From contig CM038221.1 in assembly GCA_021442155.1 (NCBI GenBank), positions 48,700,860 through 48,764,859 on the forward strand: a stretch of 64,000 bases of DNA. The letters are read 5' to 3'. This stretch comes from Cymbidium sinense (lineage: Eukaryota > Streptophyta > Magnoliopsida > Asparagales > Orchidaceae). The stretch's first letter is position 1; each line of letters starts with the position of its first letter. The notes under the pieces are model-generated. The model saw only the letters and a program-made list of their open reading frames with translations, did no database searches and was not told the origin of the DNA. The translations under genes were made by a program, and so were the position numbers. Of the stretch, positions 47,604 to 58,291 are shown in pieces.

Positions 47604-50600
47604 TTTTGACCTCCACATACATGCCATAAGTCGAGTCAAGCCCACAAGTCTAATTCGACGGACTTCGGAAGCGACAGTGCGTAAATCGGGGCTCAAAATG
47701 TACCGGACGACACCGAAAATAGTCAAAATGACCTCTGATCGATGAACGGACTTCGCCATCACATTTAGAATGTCAAAATTGGTCATGATATAAATATTGC
47801 ACAACTTAATGATTAATTGATTGAGCGCTCGAGTCATCAACGTGCCTGAACGTATAACAAAGTCGAGAAGCTATGATGATGTCCGAATGACCTCTATTCA
47901 TTAAATTGATCACACCGTTAACTTTAAAATATCAAAAACTATCAAATGAGACTATTCACACTCAATTCAGATGCGTTTGTGCAAATGTCGAATGATCTGA
48001 AGTGGCAGTGCATAAATTGAAGCTAAAATGCACAGGATGTCACCAAAATCAACTCAAATGACCTCCGATCGATGAACGGACTTCACTATCATATTTAGAA
48101 TATCAAAATTGGTCAAGATATAAATACTGCTCAACTTAGTGATCAACTAATCGAGTGCTCGAGTCGTCAATATGCTTGCACACATATCGAAGTCAGGAGT
48201 CACTAACGCAAGTCAAATGTCCTCCGTTCATAAAATTGATCATGCCATTAGCTTTGAAACATCAAAATTTATCAATTAAGAGTATTCGCACTCAATTCAG
48301 ACAAGTTTGCAAGAAAATCGAGAAGTCAAAAGCGGCGACGTGCATTTTGAGCTAAAATGGATTCAATTTGACACTGACTTGAACAAAACGGCCTCCGATT
48401 GTGAAATAGACTGCGCCATTGCGTTAAGAACATCATAATTATCTTACATTGATATATATATTGATTATGTGCATTTATTGACTTGAAATCCACATTAATT
48501 CCATTTAATCAATTTAAAATTAACATAAAATCCCTAAATTACCCTCCCATGTTCCGTCCCCTTATTTTGTTTTTTTTTTCATTTCCTCTCCCCATTCCAC
48601 AGAAATTTCTCATTTCTCTTGTCCAGCCCTCCTTCCCTCCCCATTGACCACCCAGCTTCAGCGTGTCAGCCATCATCTGCACATCCTGCGCTCTCCCATG
48701 ATTTCGCAGAACCATCGTCGTCTCGACCATTTCTTCTCCACTCCCGTGATGCGTCACCAAATTGGATCCGTTCCGGTAGCTCCATCGACCCTCTCAGGGT
48801 TATTCCATCTCCGACCGTCGCGTCCTCGCTGTTGCCCATCGTCCAAAGCGCCTTGTCTTTTCCGCCCGCCAGCGCAGTCTTGAACCGGTCGTGGCCGACC
48901 CTGCGATCCTACCTCGGCGTGTGACCCATTGCTCTTTTCTGACTTATCGTGCCGACCCACCTCCGACGCTCGGACGCTCCCAGATTTGCTGCCTTCTCTC
49001 GTTCTCTTCACACAAACTACCGCCCACTCTCTTATTTTATCTCCAACATCCGGCCCAGATTTCGCGACCCTGCGCCTACGCATACCCTTACGCCCACCAT
49101 CCCGCTCCTTCCTTTAGCTGAATTAGTCTTTTGTAAACTAGGGAAGAACATCGTCAATAGACAAATTCTTCTTTTAATTTTTGGCGTCGCACTCCCCATA
49201 ATCCTTCCAATTTTTTCTTCGCCGCAATCAGAAGAAGAACATCATCAAGAGGCAAATGCTTCTTTCGATTGATTTTTTGTGTCACATTCCTCGCTTTAGC
49301 CTTCCCATCATCGCTTCGTGGTAAACCGGGGTAGAACATCATCAAGAGGTGATTTTCAGCATCACACTCCTTGCCTTACATTCCCAATTAAATACCTAAC
49401 CCCGTTCCTTTGCTGAGCATTACAGCGTGCCAAAAAATTCGTCAGAACATGTGTGATATGTGAATGGATATATATATATATATATATATATGATTGTATT
49501 TTTTTGCAGGTTTGAATACCTCGTTGTGCTCAAGGTCGTGCAGAGATGAAATATGTGGTGTCACACTCTACGCTCAAGAGGGCTTATCGAGTAAGCCAAC
49601 ACTTGTTAGATGTCACCCCCTAGACGAAATGCTGCCAAAATTTTGTCTAATTTTTAAAATTAGAAAAAAAGAGGGAATGAATATATATTGCATTATATGT
49701 ATTCTTTCAGGTCTGAAGACCTCGTTGTGCTCAAGAGGGCGCAACGAGTTAAAAAATTGGCTGTGGTGTCACAAGACACCACTCGCTACGCTCAAGAGGG
49801 CATGACGAGATAAAAAATTGATTGCGGTGTCGCAAGACACCACTCACTACACTCAAGAGGACATACTGAGTAGGCCAAAATACTTCCGATGCAGCCCCTG
49901 CACGGGGATGATACCGGGAGGCTGCTAAAATTTTGTCAAAATTCTAGACTTAGAAAAAAATGAAAAGTAAAGGAATCAACTTAAGAATGTCAAGCAATGA
50001 AATCTAAAATTTAAATTAAAAACTCCAAACAATAAAAAAGGGAGGGAAAATAGCATACAACAAACACAAAGTAAAATAAAAAGAGGAGGAAATGAAAGCT
50101 ACTCTGAGGGATAAATCTTCTTTTAAAATAATAAATTAAACTATCTTTTGGAATCTAAATCAAAATGCCTTTTTTAAGGATGCAACTCTTCCAAGAGTAC
50201 AACATACTAAATCAAAATCTATAAAAATCATAGGGCTTCCTTTAATAAAAAGTTAAGAAACTTTATTCTAAACTATGATTTTAAAAATCAACGAAATAAA
50301 TTCCTACATGTGCTCGGATATGGAGATTTCAAGTACAAATTTTAATGTTTGAAAAGGTTGCACAGGCTAAAGTTGAAATTAAATAAAAAATCTAAAATCA
50401 ATCTCATAACTCAGAAATAAAAACTATATAAGGTCTTAAATACACCCGTATGGGCCCCGACACTACGCTAAATGGTTAAATTTAAGTGTTTGAGGATTCT
50501 ATATGGGTTACTTTCTGGTTTAGTCTTAGGACTGGGTCCAGGTTAACAGAACCTAAAAACCTATAATAGATGTTTCAAATTAGTGAAATATCTAAGAAAC

Positions 50601-51949
50601 TGATTCTGTTAGGTGATAGTAGATCTAATCCTCTGTTAGCAGCTAAACATAGTTGATAGGGTCTAAAGCTCTTAAATATATTCAAATTAATCAATCTTTC
50701 AAATCAAATTAACTTAAATCAAGCATCAATCTAAAAACTATGCCACCAAATTTGCAACACTTTGTAGAAGCGAATAGAAGACGTTAATTGAAGCAACCTT
50801 AAATAAACGCGTGCCAACACTACTCGCTTAAATTTGTGTAATGAGGATGCTGGTTACTTCGGTTTAGTCTTAGACGGGTGGGTTAACAAAACATAAAAAC
50901 TTATAATAAGAGTTTCAAATCAGTGAAACATCTAAGAAACTCATGTAGTCAGGTGATAGTAGATCTAATCCTTTGTTAGCAGTTAAACATAGTTGACATG
51001 ATATAAAACTCTTAAACATATTATAATTAATCAATTTTTAAGTAGTAATCTGAAACTACTTAAATGAAATTCTATCATTAAAAGCTTAAATGAAAACTCA
51101 ATCTATCCACCTTCCGCAACTGTTTGGCGGGGGTGACAAATTAAGAAAACTCTAGCTCACAAAGGAGCCAATGTCAAATCAAGTGTTATACTATGTTCAC
51201 TCTCAATCAATCTTACACCAGTAAGGACGTGGCCCGTGTCCTCTAACTGCATGGCTTGGCCAATAGGCTCCACAGATGAAGCAGTTATGTTAGAGTCCTC
51301 TGATTGGGTGATTTTGCCAGTCCGACTCCATTATCTTACTATCACGATCGTAGCCCATATGTTTCACAATGGCTCTGCCCTTTGAGTTGTGAATCATAGG
51401 GTATACTTGATAGGGCAAACAATCCTCTATCAGTTAAGGTAGACTTAAGATTATCTCCTTAGACAAACACCACCCTAAGTCTACAAGAATTTTTTAGATG
51501 ACGTAACCCATGTGTTTGATGGGATCCTTCTCTTGGGTGTTACCTCCTCTTAAGAGTAGAGGGACCATGTTGGCCCGGGATGACGAAACCATGGGATCTA
51601 GATCGGGCACGTCATCATTCCCCTAACCATCCGATTTAAGTTAAAATGATGAATTTCATAATCTAAATTCTGAAACTCTACATGCTTTCTTATATCTTGC
51701 ATTGATCTAACTGACTTAATCAAAGTTCTCTCACTTATTGAGAGGAGTAATTAACTATAGGGGCTTGCAATTATAGGAAACCTAGAACCAGATCTAAAGT
51801 CCTCACAAAATAAGGGCGAAATCTCTAGGTTGTGTCTTATCTACTATTCCATCTTCCTTCTAAAAATTACACCGATACCTTAAATCACTCTCTTCAATTC
51901 AATAATCAATAATTATCGAGAGGTCAGTGATAAATTTTTGGAGCCCACA
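47604..51949 (+). repeat. 3' LTR of the nested Tat/Ogre-like element
   Basis: It is collinear with 32049-36494. It starts TTTTGACCTCC where the partner has TGTTGACCTCC, so the terminal TG is lost, and it ends GAGCCCACA next to the TGTGT duplication. In the last 74 bases there are 6 differences from the 5' LTR by hand count. The same internal repeats and stem-loops are present (49142-49345, 49763 and 49824). Confidence 0.92.
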
Positions 51950-51954
51950 TGTGT
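51950..51954. other. Target-site duplication TGTGT, right copy
   Basis: It matches 32044-32048 exactly. Joining the outer element across it restores the codon series for T-K-C-V-E-A-E-P. Confidence 0.92.
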
Positions 51955-52653
51955 GGAGGCTGAACCACTTGCTAAAATCACGAAGGCAAACACTAAATAA
52001 TTCATTTGGAAAAATATAATATATCGATTCGGCCTTCATATAAAGATCATCACTGAGAATGAAACCCAATTTACTGGAAAAGTCTTTACGTCTTTTTGTA
52101 AAATCTTCACATTCAGCTGCTGCATACGACTGTAGCTTATCCTCAAACTAATGGACAGACCAAAGCTACTAAAAGGACTATACTCAAAGGGTTAAAAATG
52201 CATCTCGAGAAGGCTGGGGGGCAATGGGTTGGGGTGCTCTCTAATATTCTTTGGGCTTACCACACAACATCACGAAATCTAACTAGTGAGACACCATATA
52301 ATTTATGTTTTGCCATAGAAGCTATTATACTAGTAGATATAGGAATTCCAAATCCAATAGTTCAATCATTCAATCATAATAGTAATGAAGAAAAACTCTG
52401 ACAAAACTTGAACCTACTCTCCAAAACTCATGACATGGCCCTACTTCAGACTACTTCCTACCACCAAAGGGTAGCTCATCACTTCAATAGAAGAGTTAGA
52501 CCCCACCCCATTTCTGTCGGTGACTTGGTTCTGCGAAGTCTTGAAGCTGTGGGGAAAGGCCCTCCGCGTAATAAGCTATCACCTCTTTGGGATGACCTTT
52601 TTGTGGTTGCAGCTATGATCAAGCCAGGAATATTTAAGCTCAAGGATTCATAG
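51955..52653 (+). pseudogene. Integrase of the outer gypsy element, C-terminal part
   Basis: The text resumes as E-A-E-P-L-A-K-I-T directly after the duplication. The second catalytic block reads T-E-N-E-T-Q-F where S-D-N-G-T-Q-F is expected, so Asp has become Glu. The third block reads T-N-G-Q-T-K-A-T-K, so the catalytic Glu has become Lys. Open stretches at 52198-52401 and 52408-52653 carry I-L-W-A-Y-H-T-T and the C-terminal V-G-D-L-V-L-R-S-L plus G-I-F-K-L-K-D, separated by one stop. Confidence 0.88.
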
Positions 52654-53429
52654 AGAAAAGTCTTACCTCAAAATTGGAACACGTACAATCTCCGAAAGTA
52701 TTATTAGTAATTCATACTACATAAAATTTTGAACTTTTATTTTATCTCATTTGTCATTTCCTCTTCAACTCGTATCTTTATTAAAATTATCTTATGATTG
52801 TATCACCAGCCTTATCAAAGTAATGAGTTTATAGCCTTTTCTTTCAAGCTTGTTGCATATAAATAATCTCCTTCATTTAATCCTCCCACTTGAGAAATGT
52901 ACAATGTTGTGTCATAGTCAGGGTATGATCAATCCCAAAGAGATTTGATCGGATCTCTTCCATACAGCTAAGAAGTCAAGTAACACTTTGGCTAATGCAT
53001 AGGATAGGTCAAAAAGTCTTTGGTAGACATTCCATGACCTCTTCCATATAGGTAAGAAGTCAAGTAACACTTTGACTAATACTTAGGATAGGTCCAAAAG
53101 TACTTAGTGGATATTCCACGGCCTCTTCCATACATGTAAGATGTCAAATAATATTTTGACTAATACCTAGGATATGCCAAAAAGTCCTTGGTGGACTTCC
53201 CACGACCTCTTTCGTACAGGTTAGTGTCGTCGAATAATATTCCAACAAATCACCTCGGATAGGTCAAAACAAAATGAGAGTAAATCACCCAAAATTTTTA
53301 GTTTACTAATGTCATTGATAGCTCTAACATGATGATATAATAAAGAATCAAAATTTTGAATATAAAAAAAGATAATAAATAACAATACATAGATAAAAGG
53401 GAAAGAAATACATCCTCAAGTGATACTAC
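52654..53429 (+). other. 3' spacer of the outer element
   Basis: Non-coding sequence after the integrase. Its main content is the 84-bp tandem array at 52955-53275. Confidence 0.7.
52955..53275 (+). repeat. 84-bp tandem array, nearly four units
   Basis: The word CTCTTCCATAC or a variant begins at 52955, 53039, 53123 and 53207, an exact 84-bp period. Each unit also carries AAGTCAAGTAA and AGGATAGGTC variants. The fourth unit is partial. Confidence 0.92.
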
Positions 53430-55498
53430 ATGATATTAATGTTCTCCTCACTACTGGAAGATGCTCCCTTAAACTCACTCTTAACCCCTTCATCTTATGA
53501 ATATGGCGAATGGTCTTCAAATACTTGGTTGGGAGATAGATTCTCAATACTAACTCCAGTTTTGCGATGTACTAAGCAGATTCTTTTTAGGAATCCTCGG
53601 ATGAAGCCTTCCTCCAAACATTGGCACTCCAAGTCCTTCAGTTCAACATCAATATTATGATTATGAGCTTATTGGATATGATCCTCGATAACATCGTAAT
53701 AAGCTAGGGAGTTCTTAAAGTCTTCCATTGCCTTCAAGGAGACTTCATTTGCTTCTGCTTCTGATATTATAAGTTTCTTCTCAGAAAAACAATCCTATAA
53801 TGCTTTCTTCTCTAGTTCAAGAGCTTTCTTCTCCACTGCAAATGCCTTGCATCTTTTTTTTTTTTCTGGCAGTCTCTGCCCTCACCTCAATCGGCTCATC
53901 ACGAGTACGCTCCACCTCCTGACACTGGAGAAAAAGAGAAGTTGACATGTTTGTTAGCTTAGTTCTACGCCCGATTAGCTGATCCTCTAGAGCTGCCACT
54001 TCTTTGGCCTTAACACTCATCTTTTGCTCATACTATCCTTGCAAGTATTTTCCCTTCACAAATTCAGTATTCTATTCGTCTAAAGCGACTCCCAAATGTT
54101 CCATAAGCCCTAACATTTGCGCTATATATAATCAAAAAATCACAAATATTACACGAAGAGAAAAGGAAAGAATAAAAGAAAGAGAAAGAGAAAGATAAGA
54201 TAACATACTAATTCATCTGCTTGTTGACGTCCAATGCATACGTGCTTTAACACTTCTTCAGAAATATGCAACTTCAAGAAATGAATCCCCCCATTATGAG
54301 TTGAGATAGCTAAACTCTTAGAGGCCAACTAGGGGTGAACATCTTCTCCGCAAATATTTGACATAGTTACTTCGAAACATGTCTTATTATTCTTTAAAGA
54401 AGAAATATTGTTGTCACTATGATTTTGTAATGGGCTTCTTGAAAGAATCCTGTGAATATTAGGAGACCTTTCATCACCTTTACTTGATCTCTTTAGTGGA
54501 AGAGCATGAGATCTCCCTTCTTTAATAGAAAGGCTATCCTTGAACATTCTATCTTCAATTATTTACTTGTCAATGTGACGTAACTCATGCTGCAAAATTC
54601 TTACATCAGGAATATTAAGAGTTGTTAGAATTTCATTCACTTCAATCAGTAATAGATCTGAAAGGTCATTCAATCTTCCCCATCTCTTAAGAAGGCTCCA
54701 CTTATTTTTGACAAAAAAGAACTCATTAGACCAATTTTTAGATAGATCCTGTGCTGAAAATTCAATCCAATTCTTTATACCTCGATAAGAAACACGTCCT
54801 TGAGCATCACATGTGAATCTGCACATTCGGCAGAAGTATTTGATGTTCAAAGTCACACCACACTCTCTAAAGAAGATAGTCAAGCCAACGATGATCATTA
54901 ATGCTAGAAATATAAATTGAGACAAAGCTAGACCACATATTTTAAAGACCTTAATCAATTTAGGAGTCAAAGGGAATCGCAGTCCCGCACGAAAAATCAT
55001 CTCAAAAATAGTAAAGTATCCTAGAGGAGGAGAACGTGCCCGATCAAACTTTTTGGCAACAATAGCCACCAACTCATTGAGGAAATGAAATTTCTTACAG
55101 AGCACCATTAAACTGTCAGCTATGATAGTGAATGATATATCATATGTTGCTGCCATGCTATTTGTTTTCTTTTAGCCATCATCCTGCAAAAATACATAAC
55201 AAATATGAAACAAAAAAGAGAAGAGAAAGACAAATGTATGAGAATTGTGTGAAGCAACTCACTCACCCCAATACTTGGGCATAACCTTTCCTTTGTTGCT
55301 CACGCACAGTTTTGGATAAAATTTTTGGCCAACGATCTGACTAAAAATATACGTATACATATAAGATAAAAAAAAAAATCTATTTCTCTCTAATGATACT
55401 TTGAAATTACCTGTTAGATTTTTTAAATTTTTTGAGGGAAGATTCCTAATTTTTGCTTCCCCGCCACCTTGGCAGTTGTTAACTATTGAACCATCCAT
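53430..55498 (-). pseudogene. Antisense additional gene of the outer Tat element (Transposase_28-like)
   Basis: On the minus strand, open segments lie in order: 55498-55259 (start M-D-G-S-I-V), 55156-54563 (197 residues), 54547-54329, 54020-53817, and readable text on to 53430. The 197-residue segment has the pattern of the 'putative gypsy type transposon' family: P-L-G-Y-F-T-I-F-E-M, then F-P-L-T-P-K-L-I-K-V-F, then W-S-N-E-F-F-F-V. The later part is Glu/Lys-rich and coiled-coil-like (A-A-L-E-D-Q-L-I-G-R-R-T-K-L). AT-rich gaps between segments look like introns. Extra antisense frames between integrase and 3' LTR are known in Tat elements. The role is unknown. Two in-frame stops near the C-terminus suggest decay. 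Confidence 0.68.
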
Positions 55499-55539
55499 TA
55501 GAGTTTCAAGAAATTCAATTTCCTATGAGAAGAACTAGA

Positions 55540-55825
55540 AAATAAGGGCCTTGATCACCTTCAAACCTAGTCGGTCGGACGAGGACAGTTGACGCCTCTC
55601 TCGAGGGAAAATCAGAGTCTCACCGTATGAACTACTGGTCTTGATTTCCTCCAAACTCGGTCGGTCCGATGAGGACATGACACCTCTCTCGAGGGAAAAC
55701 CAAAGCCTCGCTGTATGAACTACGAAAATTGATCAACTCCAAACTCGGTCGGTCCGACGAGGATCATTGACGCCTCTCTTGAGGGAAAACCAGAGCCTCG
55801 TCGTATAAGCTACAGGTCTTGATCA
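55540..55825. repeat. 88-90 bp tandem array, three units
   Basis: CCTCTCT begins at 55595, 55683 and 55773, with CTCGGTCGGTCCGA and GAGGGAAAA words in each unit. The array lies just upstream of the antisense gene's first segment as read on the minus strand, so it could be part of that gene's promoter region. Confidence 0.88.
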
Positions 55826-56366
55826 ACAAAGTGAATGACCTTCTTTTAAGAAGAATTTCAGAGCTTCGATGACAAAAAAAACCCTAGCCCTTGAACGTAT
55901 GCTAGATAATTTCTTAACTAACGTAGAAGAACACTAAAGCATATTGACATTGTGTCTCCTTACTTGACCATAGGGGGTTTTTATAGACCCACTATAGGGG
56001 TGAAAAGGTAATAAATAAATAAATTGTAAAGAAATGAAAAAAACCTGAAAAAATTGAAAAAATGCTCATCGGTGCGCGTTTGCTCATGCGTCGTGATGGA
56101 CCGACTTGCATCCCGCACTCCCCGCACCCGTTGCGACCCTCGCCGGTGCGTGCGGCAGTGCACACCACTCGCCGGTCGTCGTGCCCGTGAGCACACTGCG
56201 CGCCGCAACCTAGCACCGTTTATATCATAATGTGCATCCATGAAGATCTATTCTCTCAATTATATGTGACACAAAGGTTAATGAACCAGTAAATTTCATT
56301 GAAGAATTTATTAATTTTAATTATTTGACATATATTTTTGGATGATAGAGATAATGTCATCCAAAA
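55826..56366. other. Spacer with a GC-rich island before the 3' LTR
   Basis: The island at 56066-56218 is rich in CGCACCCG and GCGCGCC words in an AT-rich setting. The last 130 bp match 23990-24120 in another copy. No gene is recognised. Confidence 0.6.
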
Positions 56367-56387
56367 ATTGGTGGGGTGCAACTAATA
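56367..56387 (+). other. Polypurine tract region of the outer element
   Basis: TTGGTGGGGTGC lies just before the LTR start TGACATTGAAAATT. Confidence 0.65.
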
Positions 56388-57436
56388 TGACATTGAAAAT
56401 TCCACTAGTCGAAGCACGAATCTTGATATCAAAAGTAATCTGATCATAAGTCAAAACTAGTCTAGATCAAGCACTTAAATATCATTAGAAACTTTGGGAT
56501 ATCAGTTGAATCCATAAATAGTTCCTAAATATGGAGTGTTTATGATCAAATCGAGCATCTTGATGAGCCGGATCTAACAAGCTCAAGATCTCTTGATTTT
56601 GACTTCATTTGAGCATTCAAATACTTAAAATACATCAAATGATCAAGGAAATCATTTTGAGCCGTTCGATGAAGTGGTTTGGATTTTGCATGTATTTATA
56701 GAAATGTCATCCCTCTAATCTATAAATAGCCCTCATTCTTTATATGAGGGGAGCCCAAGCTAAAGAGAAGAGAGAGCTCTAAGGCTTGAAGATCCTCCAA
56801 GCATAATCATGCCACCACTTGACTGTCGTTGACCACCGTCACCGGTCACCGATGTCGATCACCGCCGTCGACCACCACCATCGATCATCGTCATCATCAA
56901 CCACCGTTGTCAGTCATCATCGCCACCATGCTCCGCCCGCACCACCGTTGGCCGGTTTGCCGCGCAGCCATTGTCGACCGCCGCCATCGGCCACCACCAT
57001 AGATCATCATTGTCATCGACCACCGTCGTCGGTCACACCACCAACTACCACCAGCCATCTCCACCGATCATCACTACCATCGACCGTGTCATTGCTGACG
57101 GCTTACTATCATCAATTGCCACCAACAATTTATTCTGACTAGCCATCTTGCATATACATTTGTTACTTGATTCTGAAATTTCCATTGTCAAGCTTTTTCA
57201 TATAAAATTCTATAATCTCATTATCGAGAAAACTTTATACTCCGAAATAGATACATAGTGAAAAATTTTTATTAGGCTAGGGCTCATGATTTTTTCCCCA
57301 TCTTGAGTGATTTTTTCATATAAAAATCTTAAAGTTTATTGTTCACTCTTCAAATATATAGATGTATACTGGATTTTATAATATGACTGAAATATAAATT
57401 TTTATTCTATCATAATTAGTTTTTTAGCACGTAACA
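56388..57436 (+). repeat. 3' LTR of the outer gypsy element
   Basis: It runs from TGACATTGAAAATTCC to AGCACGTAACA and is collinear with 26587-27543. The CCACCGTCG-type low-complexity patch is at about 56815-57075 and differs in length from the other copies. Confidence 0.87.
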
Positions 57437-57508
57437 AACTCAATAAATTTATAAAAGCTAAATATTAGAATTTCCGATTTCTTGAATCAGTGAGACGAAT
57501 GATGAACA

Positions 57509-57790
57509 AATTTTTAAATTAAGTATGTTTTAATTAATAATTAATAGATTAAGCATCGATAAAAAAAATTTAACTTTAGGTACAGTCGCCCGATAAGTGG
57601 GCGACTGGTCGGCCACCTCATCGCCAAGGTGGCATGACCAGTCGCCTACTTATCAGGCGATTGGCCAAACTTAGCCAGTTGACCGATTAGTTAATGACTG
57701 GTTCTACGGTAAGAAGCCAGTTGCTAACTTATCGGGTGACTGGCATAAGTTTGGCCAGTCGTTCGATAAGTGGGCGACTGACGCATTTTC
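57509..57790. repeat. Left terminal region with hairpin array (copy 2)
   Basis: Four hairpin motifs of about 25 bp lie at 57583-57607, 57638-57664, 57714-57740 and 57755-57780. The first is perfect: CAGTCGCCC, loop GATAAGT, GGGCGACTG. The segment between the first two also folds (GGCGACTGGTC with GACCAGTCGCC, and CCACCT with AGGTGG), giving a cruciform-capable region of about 50 bp at 57600-57647. Confidence 0.88.
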
Positions 57791-58291
57791 AAGTATGGCC
57801 GAATCGGCCCAGACCCAAGCCCCCTTCATTCTTTTCTATTTCGTTTTGTAAAAGAGCTCTTGGTTCTCCTCCGTTCTCCTCCGTACGCACGAGACCCCAT
57901 CGCCGGTTCCACCATTTTGGATTTTTGGCATTCGTCACTTTCGCCGGCTCCACCCAACGAATTTCTGTCGGTCGTAGCTTTCACGGTCGAGATCGGTAGC
58001 GGTCGTGATCGTTGCTTTCGCCGGCTCCACTCCGTAAGTTTGTTTTTTTCTTCCTTGCTTATTTGAATTAGCAATAATGTAGAGGAAGTTTTCATATTTT
58101 TCATAATTATTCTCCTAAAATTTACCGTGGTTAGGGTATACGACATGCTGGGATCAGGTAATTTGGTAGTTCATTTTTTGCTTTGCTTAATTGTTAGGTG
58201 TATAAATAGGTGAGCAATATGTATTTTTTTAACAAATTTTAAGTGAATTGTTAGGTTTTGTTACAACATTGGTTGCTGAGCTAATAGTAGA

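Larger units (their letters stand above)
32049..51949 (+). mobile_element. Nested 19.9 kb Tat/Ogre-like gypsy retrotransposon
   Basis: The element has LTRs of 4446 bp (32049-36494) and 4346 bp (47604-51949). A TGGCGACTC-type primer-binding site at 36501 is followed by a long leader, a gag with upstream coiled coil, protease, RT, RNase H, a second RNase H and integrase, a spacer of 1.8 kb and a short polypurine tract. The size, primer-binding site and second RNase H fit the large Tat/Ogre group. It sits inside the integrase of the outer element between perfect TGTGT duplications. It is dead, with stops and frameshifts in every domain. Confidence 0.93.
26587..57436 (+). mobile_element. Outer Ty3/gypsy element of the Tat lineage, split by a nested element
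   Basis: Two related LTRs, 26587-27543 and 56388-57436, bound a gag-protease-RT-RNase H-archaeal-type RNase H-integrase polyprotein. The second RNase H domain between the first RNase H and the integrase marks the Tat lineage. The integrase is interrupted at 32048 by the element at 32049-51949 and continues after 51954. Without the insert the element is about 10.9 kb. With the LTR start at 26587 no target duplication is visible. If the LTR began at TGAATGAC (26583), AACTA before it would match AACTC after 57436 at 4 of 5 bases. Confidence 0.9.

Noticed and set aside
47464..47840. Open frames on both strands spanning the nested 3' LTR start
   Set aside because: They cross the LTR boundary and have no similarity to Tat proteins.
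48619..49272. Several overlapping frames in the nested 3' LTR
   Set aside because: They fall in a GC-richer LTR segment, disagree with the 5' LTR and show no domain.
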